Shown here: positions 25,350 to 38,526 of the stretch, in pieces
Layout: the number at the start of each line of letters is the position of its first letter
How positions within the stretch are numbered: the first letter of the stretch is position 1
Assembly: GCA_951230915.1 (NCBI GenBank)
Contig: OX579635.1
Span: forward strand, 40,672,001-40,736,000
From: Antitrichia curtipendula
Lineage: Eukaryota; Streptophyta; Bryopsida; Hypnales; Leucodontaceae
Direction of reading: 5' to 3'
DNA: 64,000 bases
The notes under the pieces: generated by a model
Told to the model about the DNA's origin: nothing
Databases searched by the model: none
What the model saw: only the letters and a program-made list of their open reading frames with translations
Position numbers and translations under genes: made by a program

Positions 25350-26220
25350 CCCGGCAACTTTGAATCGTCCACCCCATTCTGCCATTCAAAAGAACTTTGA
25401 ACAATATATATTATGATTGATATTTTTTGTCTTGCATGATCAACAGTCAATTCTTACACACTTCCAATCAAGCATACCAAATTTGGGTTTCAAAAAAGTA
25501 AAATTGCATTTTTAGTGAATTATTTCACTTAAAATTCATAGTTTTATATGATAATTGATTGAAAATCGTTGGTGATTAATTTTTTTAATTCAATTGCGAC
25601 AATATATAGGAAACATTTACACACACATCTTTCCTTCAATAGGCATTTCCAAAAACTTTTAGAATTTCCTCACAAAGGTTTCAAAGGTTGTCGTGACAAT
25701 GTCCAATTTTTGAAAAATAGATATTTCTTTATTGTAATTAGATTTTTCTATTTGACCTTCATATTGTTACTAATTTTGTACATTTGAACATGAATGTATA
25801 GTTGTTTTGCCAAAATCTAATTACAATAAAGAAATATCTATTTTTCAAAAATTGGACATTGTCACGACAACCTTTGAAACCTTTGTGAGGAAATTCTAAA
25901 AGTTTTTGGAAATGCCTATTGAAGGAAAGATGTGCGTGTAGGTATTTCCTACATATTGCCGCAATTGAATCAAAAAAATTCATCATCTATATTTTTCAAT
26001 GAATTATTGTATAAAATCATTAAAATTTAATGAAAGAATTCACCAAAAATAGAATTTTGATTTTCTGAAATTCAAATTTGGTATGCTTGATCGGAATTGC
26101 ATAAGAAGTGAATGTTAATTATGCAAGATGAAAAATGTTAACCATATGATACATTCTACAATTTTCTTTTGACTGGCAAAATGGAGTGGACGATTCGTGC
26201 TTGCCGGGTACTGTACAGTG
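25338..26220. mobile_element. Long fold-back element 2
   Basis: An inverted repeat of nearly the same size (883 bp) and with the same terminal TACTGTACAGTACCCGG (25338-25354; CCGGGTACTGTACAGTG at 26204-26220). The arms meet near 25785. Both strands give almost the same short open frame (ending FLKNRYFFIVIRF), which is simply a result of the palindrome. It overlaps fold-back 1 by the 12 terminal bases. Confidence 0.88.
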
Positions 26221-26974
26221 ACAAAAGAAGAACCATTTTCTGGCCAATTTGGTGACAAACCTACCTACAAATTGCAAAGCAGGTACTGTAAGGTCTAACA
26301 CCCCCTACAATGGAATGCATGATCACAATCAACGTGTAAAACCCACAAATGCTGCAGCTCCTTATTTTTTTGAAGGAATGGATGGATTTACCGCTTCTCC
26401 AAGTTGCCGTTGCCCATGTAATGCAAGAGCAAAACATATTACAGGGTGTCAGAGCTACCCATCAAAACAAGCCAATTTCAAAATCAGTTTTTCAAAATCA
26501 ATTCAAAAAACCACTGAAGTGTCAGAGAAAGTGTCGAAAAGAACGCTCTTTTTCGGTTGTGAATGCAGAACCCGGTGCGGCAGTTGAAATGCAGAAACAA
26601 GCCTTTCTGTGCAAAATCCATCAAATATTTATTATCAAAAGAAAAGGAAACTCATTTCTCAGCGCGACAGATTGGTTCGGCATCGCAAGATCCAAGGACA
26701 TATGAACATGAAACACTACGTCCCAGCTCGCAGATGTCCAAGAAACTTCGCCTCTTGGTAAACAGGAGAGTTTTAATTCTCTCTGCCTGGCATTGCTAGG
26801 AAAAAATTGACATCTGATATCACTTGTCGAGGAAGACCAGTTCCGTTGATTCACAGGAGCCACCTACTTTGCTCTGATGTGGTCAGGGAGTGGCCTTGGG
26901 TGACCATGCAAAGAATGACCGAAGGGCCTGAATCTACAAATTGAACACTACTTTTACACTATCTAATCACCATG
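26221..26974 (-). other. Probable 3' UTR and flank of the NIPA gene
   Basis: Sequence downstream of the NIPA stop. From about 26630 to 26974 it is richer in G+C and looks transcribed. The 26221-26600 part is probably intergenic. No separate gene was recognised. Confidence 0.4.
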
Positions 26975-29900
26975 CTATGAAGATGACACCTTCACATGGA
27001 CAGGCCCGGTTGTCCCTCCATCTCGGCGAGAAGAAGCACCAATCGAAGTTCGTATGTACGATTTCTGCGGGGTGGATTTCGGCTTCAAGACACGGCGCAA
27101 TGATCGAGGTAACATGAGAGCTATTTTCTCAGAGAGCAGGATTACAATAATACCTAACACAATTAGAGACCTGCAACAACAAACAGAGTGTCAAAAAATC
27201 AATGTCTTTTCTGAAATTATCTTTGTTTGAAATACTGTAAGTATACATTGACAAGACTACAATCAGATGGATGAAAGTAAGAGCATCACCATGCCAGAAG
27301 CAGCAATAATCGACCGCTATTTGAAGCAGGTAGAGATTCTCCCAGGGCAAACAAACCGACCAAAACACCAGTCATGATGGAAGCCACAGCTGCGCAAGTG
27401 GAGACCACCACTGCCCTTCCGTTCTTCAAACCCCTCGTCTGCCATGTAAAATATACAGAAACCAGCACAAATACATTAATTAAATAGTCCATTATCAACT
27501 GTTGCAAAGGAGACTACGGAGAGCCCAGTCGCAACCAGCCATGCCCCATGAGCTATGGGTTACAAGCAGAGAAGGGGCGGGCTCCTCTATCAGCACTCAG
27601 ACACGGACCATCTGTGAACCGGTCTTAGAATATTAGTGGTGATCCACACCTCGCAGCAGCCTGACGTCCAGTCTGCTGATTGATAGTGCAGGATCTATCA
27701 AGTAAACAATGCACGACTGTAAAAAAGAATAGAATCTCCTGAGAACTGTTCTACAATATCACATGGATCACGCCCACTGCCAGTCTCAAGAAGAAGAGAA
27801 ATGTTCAAGAAAGAAAATTACCTGACAGAAGAACCCACTGCTACTGCACAAGATGCCAACGGCAATACCAGCGGGTACAAACCACTGGGAAAACCCACGT
27901 TCTGCAAGCATGAACCCAACTTTACACACAGTTGCGGACAACCTGCAACCTCCAAACCCCATCCATCTTTCATTAAAGTGCTTAAGATCTCAAAGCAAAG
28001 TAGTAAATTAAATATTAAAACTGGTTTGTTCAATTTAATTTGCTGAGTGTAAATGTGAAACAAGAATCCTTCACTACAGTAAGGATGGGCAACATCAATT
28101 ATAGATAAATGCGTTCATAAACTGGTCTTTATCATATTGAAGAAGTCCTGACTGCTCTGACGGCTCTGAAACCTATCAGAACACAACGAAGTCTAGCAAC
28201 ACAATAAACTTACCCAAAGCAAGCTCCTGCCTCCAGGCCAGCAGCAAGTTCCTCAGTTACATCAACATCTCTCTGCATCCCCAGGAGCGCTTTTTGCGTC
28301 AGTAACCACCACGGTCAAGCAACACATCAAACTCGGAAGTGAACATCATACATCAATATCCAACCATATACTTTTGACCACGACATCATATAAAGAGATA
28401 GAAATCCCAGCTACAGCGGACAGAAATTCCAATAACGTGTAATTCAAAGAGTAGATATTATTTATAGTTTTGAAACAAAATATTCCATACCAACGGAATG
28501 TCTCCTTCATCATGCTTCTCATGTCGTTTCCTTCCTGATCTTGCCCAGCAATCAATAATCCCCTGTCACTCCCAAACAAAAGAGTCACTTACAAAAGTCG
28601 AAGACAATCAAGCTGACAGGAAGGAGCACAACTTTCAAGTTCCTAGATGACTTCTGTTTTCATACGCCAAGTATGCCTACAACCTAAACATGCAAGCGCT
28701 GTAAAGTGAAATCGAGGAACAATAGCACAAAGGAATAGAAACATACAAAGAACAAAGCCAGCCAGAAAAGAAACAGCAGCGATCTAGCCACCGAAATCTT
28801 TGCTTCCTTATGCTCCTCCCCCAATGCTCCGATCACTGATGGTTCAAAGAGTGCACGTCAACCGCAAGACAAAGCTACACTATATAATGAAGAATATGCA
28901 CTAGACAAATCCAGCTGATCAAATTTGGCCTCTGTTCATGATTCGTCGACCCTTTAGAAGAAAAAGCAGTATTCTTCGAAAAGAACCGACAAGACACTAT
29001 AGATAGAATAGTAGATAGAATAGTAAAAATAGTAGCAGTTCAAATACAAAGATAATTCAAATATATCCTTCCAAACAGACTGGAGTCTGCATTCTTAACA
29101 GACACTAAGCACATCCATCACTTGAACCACATTAGAGCATACTAGAAGACAACATAACAACATAGTACCCTGTTTGGAGTGAAACGCACAATACCTATGG
29201 TTCCCAAACTGGCCATAATAACACCGACCCAATCTAGTCCATGCATTACTTCATGCAGGTAGAAATGGGAGAACACGGCAAGCACTGCAAGGCCACAGCC
29301 TGACACTGGCTGGACCACAGATACCTGTGCCAAAAGAAAAAGGCATTCATTAATAGCAGCTCAACATAAAGTCAAGACTAAACACAATCTAAATGCCATA
29401 TTCTTGCACGGCCACTACTTCGTATCATCGCTTCATTGACACATGACATGTTTGCAAAATGCAAGGGACATCGTGAAAACAACACTCACTCACAGGTGCC
29501 TGAGAAACGGCCTTCAGCATCAGAAGGGCCCCTAGAACATCCACTGCCACGCCAATTATCCATGTTCGGCTGCTCCCATACTTTTGTATGACCTGGATCC
29601 AAACGAAGTTTCTGTTGTCATTGCAAGTAGATGGTACACTCAAACCTCAGAAAACGACATTCTGGACTATCCTGCACACTCGTACTACTATCGTCACTGT
29701 TGCATACTTGTCGAAAATCCAAACTATGTCATAGTTATTATGTTGAAACCCGAGGCAGTCAGATTATAGAGATCAGGGAGTAGTGAAGCAGCGACCCAGG
29801 CAAACAAAAGTTGCAGGAGGACTTTATGAGGAGAGTGCATTGGGCTTGTTCAATGTGGCATTATTTACAACCCCGTGTTATGTGCAAAATTTCAGCAAGC

Positions 29901-30400
29901 TTCTCTGTGATTCGGTTTGTAATCCGGACAACCTCTATCAATCCTGTCGAAAGCTAGCCACGGTTGCCCTAGTCGCCCTAGTTGCCCTAGATCTGCGCCT
30001 AGGCCTGCATCAGAAGCCTTCGCAAGCAGGGCATAGCCATCATGAGAAGCTAGATTTTCAACAACCCCTCATGAGAAGCTGCAGCACCTTTTTAACAAAC
30101 GTCCATTATTCACCGCGGCACCGCCTTGAACCTGCTCAACTCGCACCCCAGTGCATTTCTAATTTCCAAATTATTTTAGGGTTTACTATGACCCTTTGTG
30201 AGAGAAAACTGACTCGAAGGTGGCCAAAAAAACACTCTCAGATTGAGTTCAAATGGCAAATCTTCAGGAGAGTAGTGACGATGAAGTACCTTAAGATCCA
30301 GAGACAATTGAGGCAAGCCTTTGGTGCCTTCTTTCTGCAGCACTTTGCCAACATTGTTCCCAGCTGAAGCTGCAACCGTCAGGATCACAGCTTCCCACAT
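26975..30400 (-). CDS. Probable magnesium transporter, NIPA8/NIPA9 type
   Basis: Nine exons: 30400-30290, 29592-29494, 29324-29195, 28835-28747, 28562-28491, 28272-28214, 27942-27822, 27438-27290, 27170-26975. They total 1026 nt, or 341 aa, with phases in register. The start [20 protein letters not shown] matches the NIPA8 N-terminus, and the downstream blocks [58 protein letters not shown] and [15 protein letters not shown] confirm the subfamily. About nine hydrophobic segments are readable, with a charged cytosolic loop around residues 150-175 ([12 protein letters not shown]) and a basic tail after the last one. The family (DUF803, PF05653) is predicted to carry Mg2+ across the plasma or endosomal membrane; plant members are poorly characterised. 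The exon 5 and exon 6 limits are less certain because the loop is variable. Upstream, 30401-30660 is probably 5' UTR. Confidence 0.9.
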
Positions 30401-33400
30401 CGTGGATCACCCCCGGCAAAGTCGATAAACACGGGAGCCGAGATTAATCCGATGGCATCCACCTGAAGATGTCTGAATCAAAAGCTGCGCAGGAAGGGCG
30501 CCATGAAGGCAAGAAGGAAGGGTAAGAGAGAAACGGGATGTCGAAAGAACGACGAGAGCACGAGCGAGAAGATGTGGTCGATTGCTCGTGGCAACGTGAA
30601 GCTGCGAAGGGTTTTAGGGTTTGGAGTTTGGTAGTGGACGAAGAAAGAAAGATCACACTAATTTAGGGATGTCGATGGCGTATTTTCTACAGGCATGGGC
30701 TACCGTATGCTTCTTGTAGTGCTTTCTATTTTTAAGCTTTGAAAGGTCCTTGGGGTCCTTCTATACGACCCGTATTTAGCCTTATAACTTTTCAATTGTG
30801 GCTTATTATATGAATGTACGAATTGTGATACATTGTTGTTTACATACTACCAAGATCATTAATGTACTTTGTATTCAACAATATTTGGTCAATGTTTTTC
30901 TGGTCAAATACCACCATATTCATAATATACTCTACGGCTACAAAGGGCTTTCAAGCCTTTTCTAGGATTAATAAGTTTACTTTTGGTAATGTTTTCACAA
31001 AATTTGCACATCACATACTGCACCTAGAGGGTTAGCTTGGCGGAAAATAATAATAAAAGAAGATGCTAAAAAAATTGGGATTACAAAGTGTCACTGTTTT
31101 AGATTACAAAGTCTTTGAATAAATGCTCAATGGCAATTTCTTCTAAAGAGACCATGACACAACTCAACAGAAATCTAGTTCAAGTTGTTTCATAACTTTT
31201 TGATGCTCAAGAATTAAAAAATTCAATTTATAAAGTTGAAAATGTGTAAAAGCCTATTTAAAACACTAGATTTATTATCACAAGAATCCCTATGCATTGA
31301 TTTTTGAATAGTTCTAATGTTTTTGAGAGTTTGTATTACGCAACATCATTACGCAATATTATCATTATTTTGTGATTATTTTATTGCTAAAATTAGACAA
31401 ATCTAATGTGTTGCAACATAATACTATTGTAATTTCGATGTCATTGTTGTTTAAACATTTACATAATGAAGTTTCAATACAAATCAACAAAAACATTAAC
31501 CATAATCATTGTGTAGGGACTTTTGATATGACCTTATTTAAATGGCAACCTTGAGGCACAAAATGTCTCAACCTCATAGAACCTTAATTGGTTGCTTCAA
31601 AAAACTCTTCACTACTCATTGGTTGCTTATAAAATTTGTGGTGATTTTGAGTCATAAAGGTTTTCATTCAAATGCGTTTCTTTGATGTTCAATAAACTAA
31701 TAGTCTCTCTTTGCATGTACTTATTTTAATTCCTAAACGTCACAGCCAGAATATTGGAATTCAGGAGTTTCTTAGCACTTTGCAATCAAAATGGAATAAT
31801 GAAAAATTGTGTAGCTCACTAAGGACTTCACCATTGAATCTATGAGTTAACTACTTGATGAATGTGAAGGTCCAATTTTAAAGAGAATCCACCGGCTGGA
31901 TTTATAGATTATAATACTTAATCAACAGGGTCTCCAAACCCTACACCAACTCTAAACGTCCAAAAAACGTCCATTGTGGCGTTCAGGGGTTAAATGTCAA
32001 CTTCAATGAAGTGTAAAGAAGACTTGAACCTTCTTTCATATTATATTCTAAAATAAATTGAATTCTTATACTATATATCTATTCTTAGTTAGAATGATAA
32101 TAAAAAAATACATTATTACATGCAATTTGTTCCCTATGAGTCCCTTGTAGGAAGGTGGATGTAGATTTTGAGCCTTTTTGGCATAGGATAATATAAATAG
32201 AATCTAGAAATTACATTTTTATTTTTGCGTAGGATAGTATAAATAGAATCTAGAAATCACATCTTCATTTTTGCAAAGTTTTATTCTCTTCTCTTTCTTA
32301 CATGAACTAATTCAAAATCTTGTAAAATAATCGTGAAACACCAAGTAACTATGCTAGTTGTATAATTGAATAAAAGACAAAATTTGTTTTTTCAGCATAC
32401 TTGAATGTACTTCATATATTTTCTATAGTTTTTGTGTTAAGCTTTTAATAACATCTATAAACCAATCAATGGATGTTGGCTCTTTCAAGGGCTAATCACT
32501 TTCATCCATCTTCTTTCTATTAACAATTGATAAAATAATTATTTTTAAAATAAAAATCATTCATTTTCAATTGATATGCAAATAAATAAAAAATTGAAGG
32601 ATTTTTTTTAAATTATTGATGAATGTAACTCAATCCAATGGTAGATCTAACTCTTTGAATAAAATATACAATTATTTCATGTTTTACAAATTTTCTTTGA
32701 AACTCATTACTAAATTATCTTCAATTATCTTTCTAAGTTAGGCTTCATAACAATCTTCGATTTTTTTAAATTTGGTCTAATGTTGGTTCATAAAAAGTTA
32801 ATCTTTTGATAGAAGTCTTTGGTGAACAATACACTCGATATACAAATAGATTATTGGTCTTTAATTAACTATGATTAAGATCTCAAGAATTATTGAGTTC
32901 TATATATCTATCCATTTATTGTACAGAATGCCTTGACTTACTTAACCATTTATTGTTTAGGAATTTATTTTAGTCAATAAATCATATTGAAACTTACTAC
33001 CTTTGATGTCAATGGCTTTTGGTCCACTTATAACTATTCTCTTATAATCAATATCTTCTACTATTGTTTCTTGCAATTCGAACCCTCATAATTTCATTAC
33101 ACATAAGAAGTTATGACGAATTAGGGGAGAATTCAATGGACTTAGAAGTTCTATGAATTGCCTTTGACAAGGGACTTTTCAAAATTCATTGAAGTCATTC
33201 ATTCATTTTTTCATAATCCATCCATAAACATTATGGCATGTCTATACGCAAGACAAAAATCAACTCTTTAAGTCACTAAACCAAAAAGTTATTTAGTATG
33301 GACTAACCTATTTTATTAAAGCACATGTATTTTGCTTCAAAGAAAGTGAATCTGCCCAGAATGTTTTGAAGAAGATTTTAGTGTAATGCAACTTATTTTA

Positions 33401-33985
33401 TGTGCAATATAAGGAAGGGAACCCATTCCCATGGCTCTAATATGTTTAGAGTATTTATAGTTTTAGAGTTGATTTCTTTGTGTGTGGGTCTTGTCTTCAT
33501 TTTTAAGAAGATTCCTACTTGCTAATGGATGTGTTATTTGAAAATTGTATCATTAAGTATGAATTGTTGAAGCTTGAAGTAGTAGAATCCCAATGACAAG
33601 CTTAGGCTACCCTTGAGAATTACATCTCATAGAAGCATCTTCACTATACTACAACCTACACGTGTCTCATTTTAAATAAATCACTTGTTTGGATGACACT
33701 TGCACCAGGCACTTGCATTGGAAATGGATGATTTTTCAACCCACATGAATGGATTTCCTACCTTAGGTTTTTTTCTTTTTCTTTTTGGAGTTAGATTGAA
33801 TCCAAACTTGAAGGAACATGTTTCTTATGTGTTTTCAATAGGCATTGTGGAATTCATATAGTGCTAAAGACATGACTGATGACAACCCTGGTGGAGGATG
33901 GTTGACTAATGAAGATGACGAGGATTACCTCCCTTAGAATGTCAAGTGTGCTCATCATGAACCATCGTCGAGCTCTTTAGCAATG
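30401..33985. other. NIPA 5' region, then long AT-rich intergenic DNA
   Basis: 30401-30660 is probably the NIPA 5' UTR and promoter-proximal region. From about 30700 the sequence is strongly AT-rich with no gene. A GGGGTTAA at about 31985 resembles a TTAA-type element end but has no visible partner. Confidence 0.5.
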
Positions 33986-34316
33986 TAAGGTAGGAGGTTC
34001 GAATTGCATTCGAGCATTTAAAACCACCCACCTTTAAAATGTACACGATTTGTATATGTTGTTTTTTCATAGCCTTCACTGATGTACAAACAGTGCACAT
34101 GTTGGGGGTGGGCGATTTTAGAGCCCTATGCTAGTTCCACTTCAAAATTTAATAACTAATTCCAAAAAGCTCTAAAAATTTATAAAACAACTTGGGTTAG
34201 ATGCCAAATTCCACTTCTCTTCTAAAGAAAATTTATTAAAAGATATTCCAAAATGTTTCACCTCCCCAAAATTCAATTCCAACCTCTAGGTGGTAGGTTT
34301 ATGGACCTACTAAGGT
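33986..34316. mobile_element. AGGT/TA-type MITE, family 1 (degraded right end)
   Basis: The left end TAAGGTAGGAGGTTC and the inner hairpin and downstream blocks (GGGGGTGGGCGATTTTAGAG, CCTCCCCAAAATTCA) match the 24 kb and 44 kb copies. The right end reads GGACCTACTAAGGTAG and is altered. Confidence 0.65.
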
Positions 34317-35107
34317 AGTCTGCTCTTAAAGTGACCATTTAAGAGCCGATTGTCTTTCAGAGGGAAGCTACAATCCTCGAAACAATTTTCAGTAAATTTT
34401 CATAGGAAGAATGGTGGAATTGGCAATCTAACCCAAGTGGTTTCATATTTTTTGGGGCCTTCTTGGAATTAGTTATGAATTAGTTATGAATTTAGTTATT
34501 TCTGTCTTAAGCACCTATTTGTGTCGCTATAGGTCTTCCAAAACCTGTCCACTTCCAACTTGTATAGAGATGTGAAGAAATCAAGGAAAATGATTGGTTC
34601 TTGCAATAAATAATATTTTTTCCCTCAATCCACTCAGTGGCTAAAGTGGTCAATTCAAGGACCACCTCAAATCCATTAATTCCAGAGCTAATTATAAGAG
34701 TGGTTTGAAAAAGATGAGTGCATTACCACCTCAAATCCATTCTAGAGCTAATTATAGGAGCGGTTTGAAGAAGATGAGCGCATTTAGAGCAGACTACCCT
34801 TAGACCTTACTCTTGTTTTTTTGTCAAAGTCATGCCTTAGTGACGGTTGAGTGGTGATCACTGTCATCAGTCTATGCCTTGCTACGTCTGTACTTTCTCT
34901 TGTTGATTTTGCACTCATGGCTCGGTAACTTATCCGCCAGATGGGAGATTACTAACTTATGTTCCAAGGAAACAAATCGATCCATTCCATTCCAGTATTT
35001 TGGCTCGAGGTTAGTCCCACATTTACATGACCTGTGACGCAAATTGTATCCAACCTTAGCATTTTATCCAAAATGTAGGAGTGTGATTTCATTCTGAGAT
35101 CACTATA
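34317..35107. other. Intergenic DNA, no gene seen
   Basis: It contains a short local duplication near 34664-34780 (two copies of ACCACCTCAAATCCATT..AGAGCTAATTATA). Nothing coding was recognised. Confidence 0.5.
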
Positions 35108-35661
35108 ATGTGGGTACACCCAAAACCGCCACTTTTTGCTACTGAGCCTAGTTACTACTATTAGACTGGCCAAATTTTCATATATTCTTGTTGGCAAATG
35201 AAAGGAGGTTCCAACACACCAGAGAACGTGGCATTTGGACACCGTATGCAAAAGTTATTAAGGGTCAAATTTTTGTTTCTGAAAAGGGCGCCATCCAAAT
35301 AGGTACGTAAACCACTCCCATGATTCCTCCCGTTCATTTTGCGGGGTGGTTCTCGACTGCAATCCACGATTACTTGGATAAAACTACGTAATCGAGCATT
35401 ACGGATTTTTCATCCAATTCCAATTGTCATCCTCAATTTTTGATCCTCTTTGCTCGTGATTTACGTCGGGCAACACCTTCGTGGTCGGGGATTGCGGGGA
35501 AAAAAGCGCCTCCTCGTCGGACTCCGCCCTCCTCATCAGCACTTTTTTTTCCCGCAATCCCCTCCTCCTCGGACATTGCCCTATACATAACTGATTTTGG
35601 AAATGTACACAACCTGTAGATGGCACTTTAAGATCAAGTGCCATTTTGGGGGTGCCTACCT
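35108..35661 (-). mobile_element. AGGT/TA-type element, family 2, with an internal insertion
   Basis: On the minus strand it starts with AGGTAGGCACCCCC and ends with GTGTACCCACAT, and it aligns with 22395-22682 and 44024-44636. It contains the intact target site for the family 1 MITE (GACCCTTAATAACTTTTGC on minus). It is itself split by a 277-base insertion at 35307-35583. Confidence 0.7.
35307..35583. mobile_element. 277-base insertion flanked by TAC
   Basis: Compared with the 22 kb and 44 kb relatives, the sequence ...AATAGGTAC / ATAACTGATTTTGG... is interrupted here, with TAC at both junctions (35304-35306 and 35584-35586). The insert is G+C-rich and includes a hairpin at 35487-35562 with arms GGGGATTGCGGGG and CCCGCAATCCCC. 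No terminal inverted repeats or known class were recognised. Confidence 0.55.
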
Positions 35662-35663
35662 TA

Positions 35664-38301
35664 GAGCTGAGGAGAGGTTTGCTTTGTTGATTCAAACATG
35701 TTAAGTTCAAATTTTTTTTTTAATCTGTGTGGGTGAATTTCTACGTAGTTTCAAAGTGGGATGTTGTAGACCACTGTGACAGTATGCAGCCCAATTTCCA
35801 GTCTAAGAGACATTTTGGCAAGTCATGCTTTCAGCGCTTACTAATTAGTCCAACCAAATGTATGAAATAGTTGATAATTAGAGTCAGTATCGATGACAGG
35901 ATCAGGTCCCTACCCTAGTGGTTTTCCCTTCAAAAATTGACAGCCATTGTGGGTTTTTTTATAAAAAAAAAATCCTTGCCTCCCTCCAGTGCCGTTGCTC
36001 TTGGATACGGGACACAGATACAAAATATGAGATATGGATATTGTACAGAAGACGGATACAAATATGAATATGAATACTCATCGATTGGATTGGGCCAAGA
36101 AAAACGCGTCCTACCGCAATCGACTGCAATGCAACTAATTATGTGTCTTACACAACTGTCTTGCGAATGTAGCCCTCTGTATTTGCACCAGCTTTGACGT
36201 GAACAAAGTTATATATTGTTGTTGTAGTCGCAAAGTAGTCGCAAAGTGAAGTTCAGGATTACAAGGAAGGATGTTTTAGAATAATTGATGTGAGGTATTC
36301 TACATCCAATATTCCTTATAATTGTTGATGATTGTGGACAACTTTTTGTCCTGTAGAATCTAGTGAGCCACACTACAGTTGCATAGAATCTAAATTCAAC
36401 TGTAATTCAATTAGAATGCAATTCAAAATCAACTAGAAAACAATTACAATTGTCCCATATCGATTGTCAATAGTACCATTAGGTTGGACATATAAGAACT
36501 GTAAGTTATAGCATTCTTACGTAATGAATTCTAATTATGGAATTCCAATATTTCTACATTTTATAAATTTCTACAACTTGTAGATTTTTGCAGTCTATAG
36601 AAATCACCATCTATTTAAAGTCTAAGAAATTTTAGAACTTGTGAAATTGTAAAGTTTTGTAAACTGATGAAAGCTATTTAATATCAATATTTGGATTTAA
36701 TATCAATATTTGGATTTGATAGTCTAAAAAAATAACTAGATTTGAAATTCTGATATCTACAAATCATTGAGATTAAAACTTCAAAATCTACAAATCATAG
36801 CCAAGTCGTAAATGAATTGCAAACAAGTTTCAAATGAATTTGCAAACAAGTTGCACACAAGCAAGTTCCACATCAGCAACCACGTCAGAAGTGTTCATTG
36901 AAGAACTTCTACATAGACTATCGAATGAGATCAAACTTACAACTATTTTGCAACTACTACAATTTATCCACTACAACTTATCCACTACAACTGCGGTCTC
37001 GTAATTATCACCTAGTTGCAAACGCCCCCAGCAACTATAAAACTAGTTGCAAACTGTAGTTGCTAACACCCCTCATTTTCTTCTAGTGAAAATATACAGC
37101 AATAGTTGCTTCAAATTCCATTTGTTTTTTTCCTCCACTGCAAAATATTGGAATATACTTTTCATCGTTTCCAGCCCATGAAAATTTCCCTGCAGCGCTT
37201 AAAGGGTCACTTCAAGCGCCTACTACGTTACATTTGGAATTGAATTTTTTGCTTGTGGATTTTAGAATTATGAGTCTTTCATAAGTCCACTATATTTTCT
37301 AAAAATTTCAAAGTGTCTGAAGTTCTAGAAAATATAGAAAAAATTGGGTTGCAACTATATATTATTCAATAAACATTTACAAAGAATAATTTTCAAATTT
37401 TTGCATTTAAAAACATTGAAATATGAATGTATGGTGATTAAGATTGAATCACAATTTAAACAACAAATCATACAATAACTCTTTATCCAAAAAATTCAAA
37501 AGATTTGCAATTTTTTTTCCAAAAGTTACTCCTTTTCACAAAAGTCTCAAAGCAAAATAAAAATATTTATATTCATACTTGTCTGTCCAAAAATGCCATG
37601 TTGCCCCCAAAGAATAGTTTGTCCTTCATGGATTAAGTCAAAATAATTGTTGTAAGCTAATTCAATATGGCAATCATCAATCCTCTTCAAATGCTTGTAT
37701 AGTTAATTTTTTACTTTATGGCAATTTTGTCTAACTATGTTGATCACATCTTCATATTTTAGAGTTATAACAAAATTCCTCTTTGATACTTTGATTATAT
37801 TGCCTAACTGATCAAGTTCTTATCCACTTTTCATTAATTTAGCCAACATTCCATTGCTTTAATACAATCTTAAGGTGCATTCAAGACCAAATAGTACTCA
37901 CCCTAACTTTTTTAAGCTAGTTAGCCCCTACTCTATTTGATCTCAATAGTTTAGATTCATGCTCACTCATGCATGATTTTACTTTATGTCATATCTTAAT
38001 TCAACTTGTCAAATAGATCTTAACTATATGTCCTTAGTGACTTTGTTTATTTGCTCATGCATATGTCTTTCAACCTTTGAGCACTCTAGCGCCTCAAATA
38101 TGGGCTTCCATAACTAAAATGTTGTCATGTTTATTTATTATAATCTTTTCAATGCTACGGTCAAAACATTTGTCCATTTCCTTGCACCTTCAACCTTGTC
38201 TTACTTCTCTCATGTAAGACAAACTTCCTCTAGTGCGTAAGATCTCACTAAAAATCTATAGCAATATAAGAATTAAAATGAGAAACAAATTTGAAAATAA
38301 A
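35664..38301. other. AT-rich intergenic DNA, no gene seen
   Basis: No coding sequence was recognised. Locally repeated words occur (TAGTCGCAAAG twice near 36230; AATATCAATATTTGGATTT twice near 36680; ATCCACTACAACT twice near 36970). Confidence 0.5.
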
Positions 38302-38526
38302 TCACTATGAGAAAAAGGGATGTTTTAATTGAATTTTAAAGTATAGTTCTAGACACAAGATTATAAGCAATGACCTTTAAGGAGATTTGCAGTAAAAATT
38401 TACTACAAATTTATGTATTTTTAATAAAAAATTTAATGAATTTTTTTTCAAAGATCATTACTTATAATCTTATGTCTAGGACTATACTTTAAAACTCATT
38501 TAAAAAAATTCTTTCTCTTGTAGTGA
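38302..38526. mobile_element. Short inverted-repeat element (MITE-like)
   Basis: Arms at 38302-38372 and about 38455-38526 are inverted copies (TTTTAAAGTATAG..CTAGACA..AAGATTATAAG..AATG) with ends TCACTATGAGAAA and TTTCTCTTGTAGTGA. The loop is about 80 bases. No coding content. Confidence 0.7.

Noticed and set aside
25569..25986. Almost identical open frames on both strands, as if two related genes
   Set aside because: They are the two arms of fold-back 2 read in opposite directions; there is no independent coding evidence.
26249..26799. Three overlapping plus-strand frames downstream of NIPA
   Set aside because: They overlap in different frames, have no coding bias or homologue I recognise, and probably lie in the NIPA 3' flank.
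29584..30367. Plus-strand frames at 29584 and 29783 as separate genes
   Set aside because: They lie opposite NIPA exons and introns with no recognisable product.
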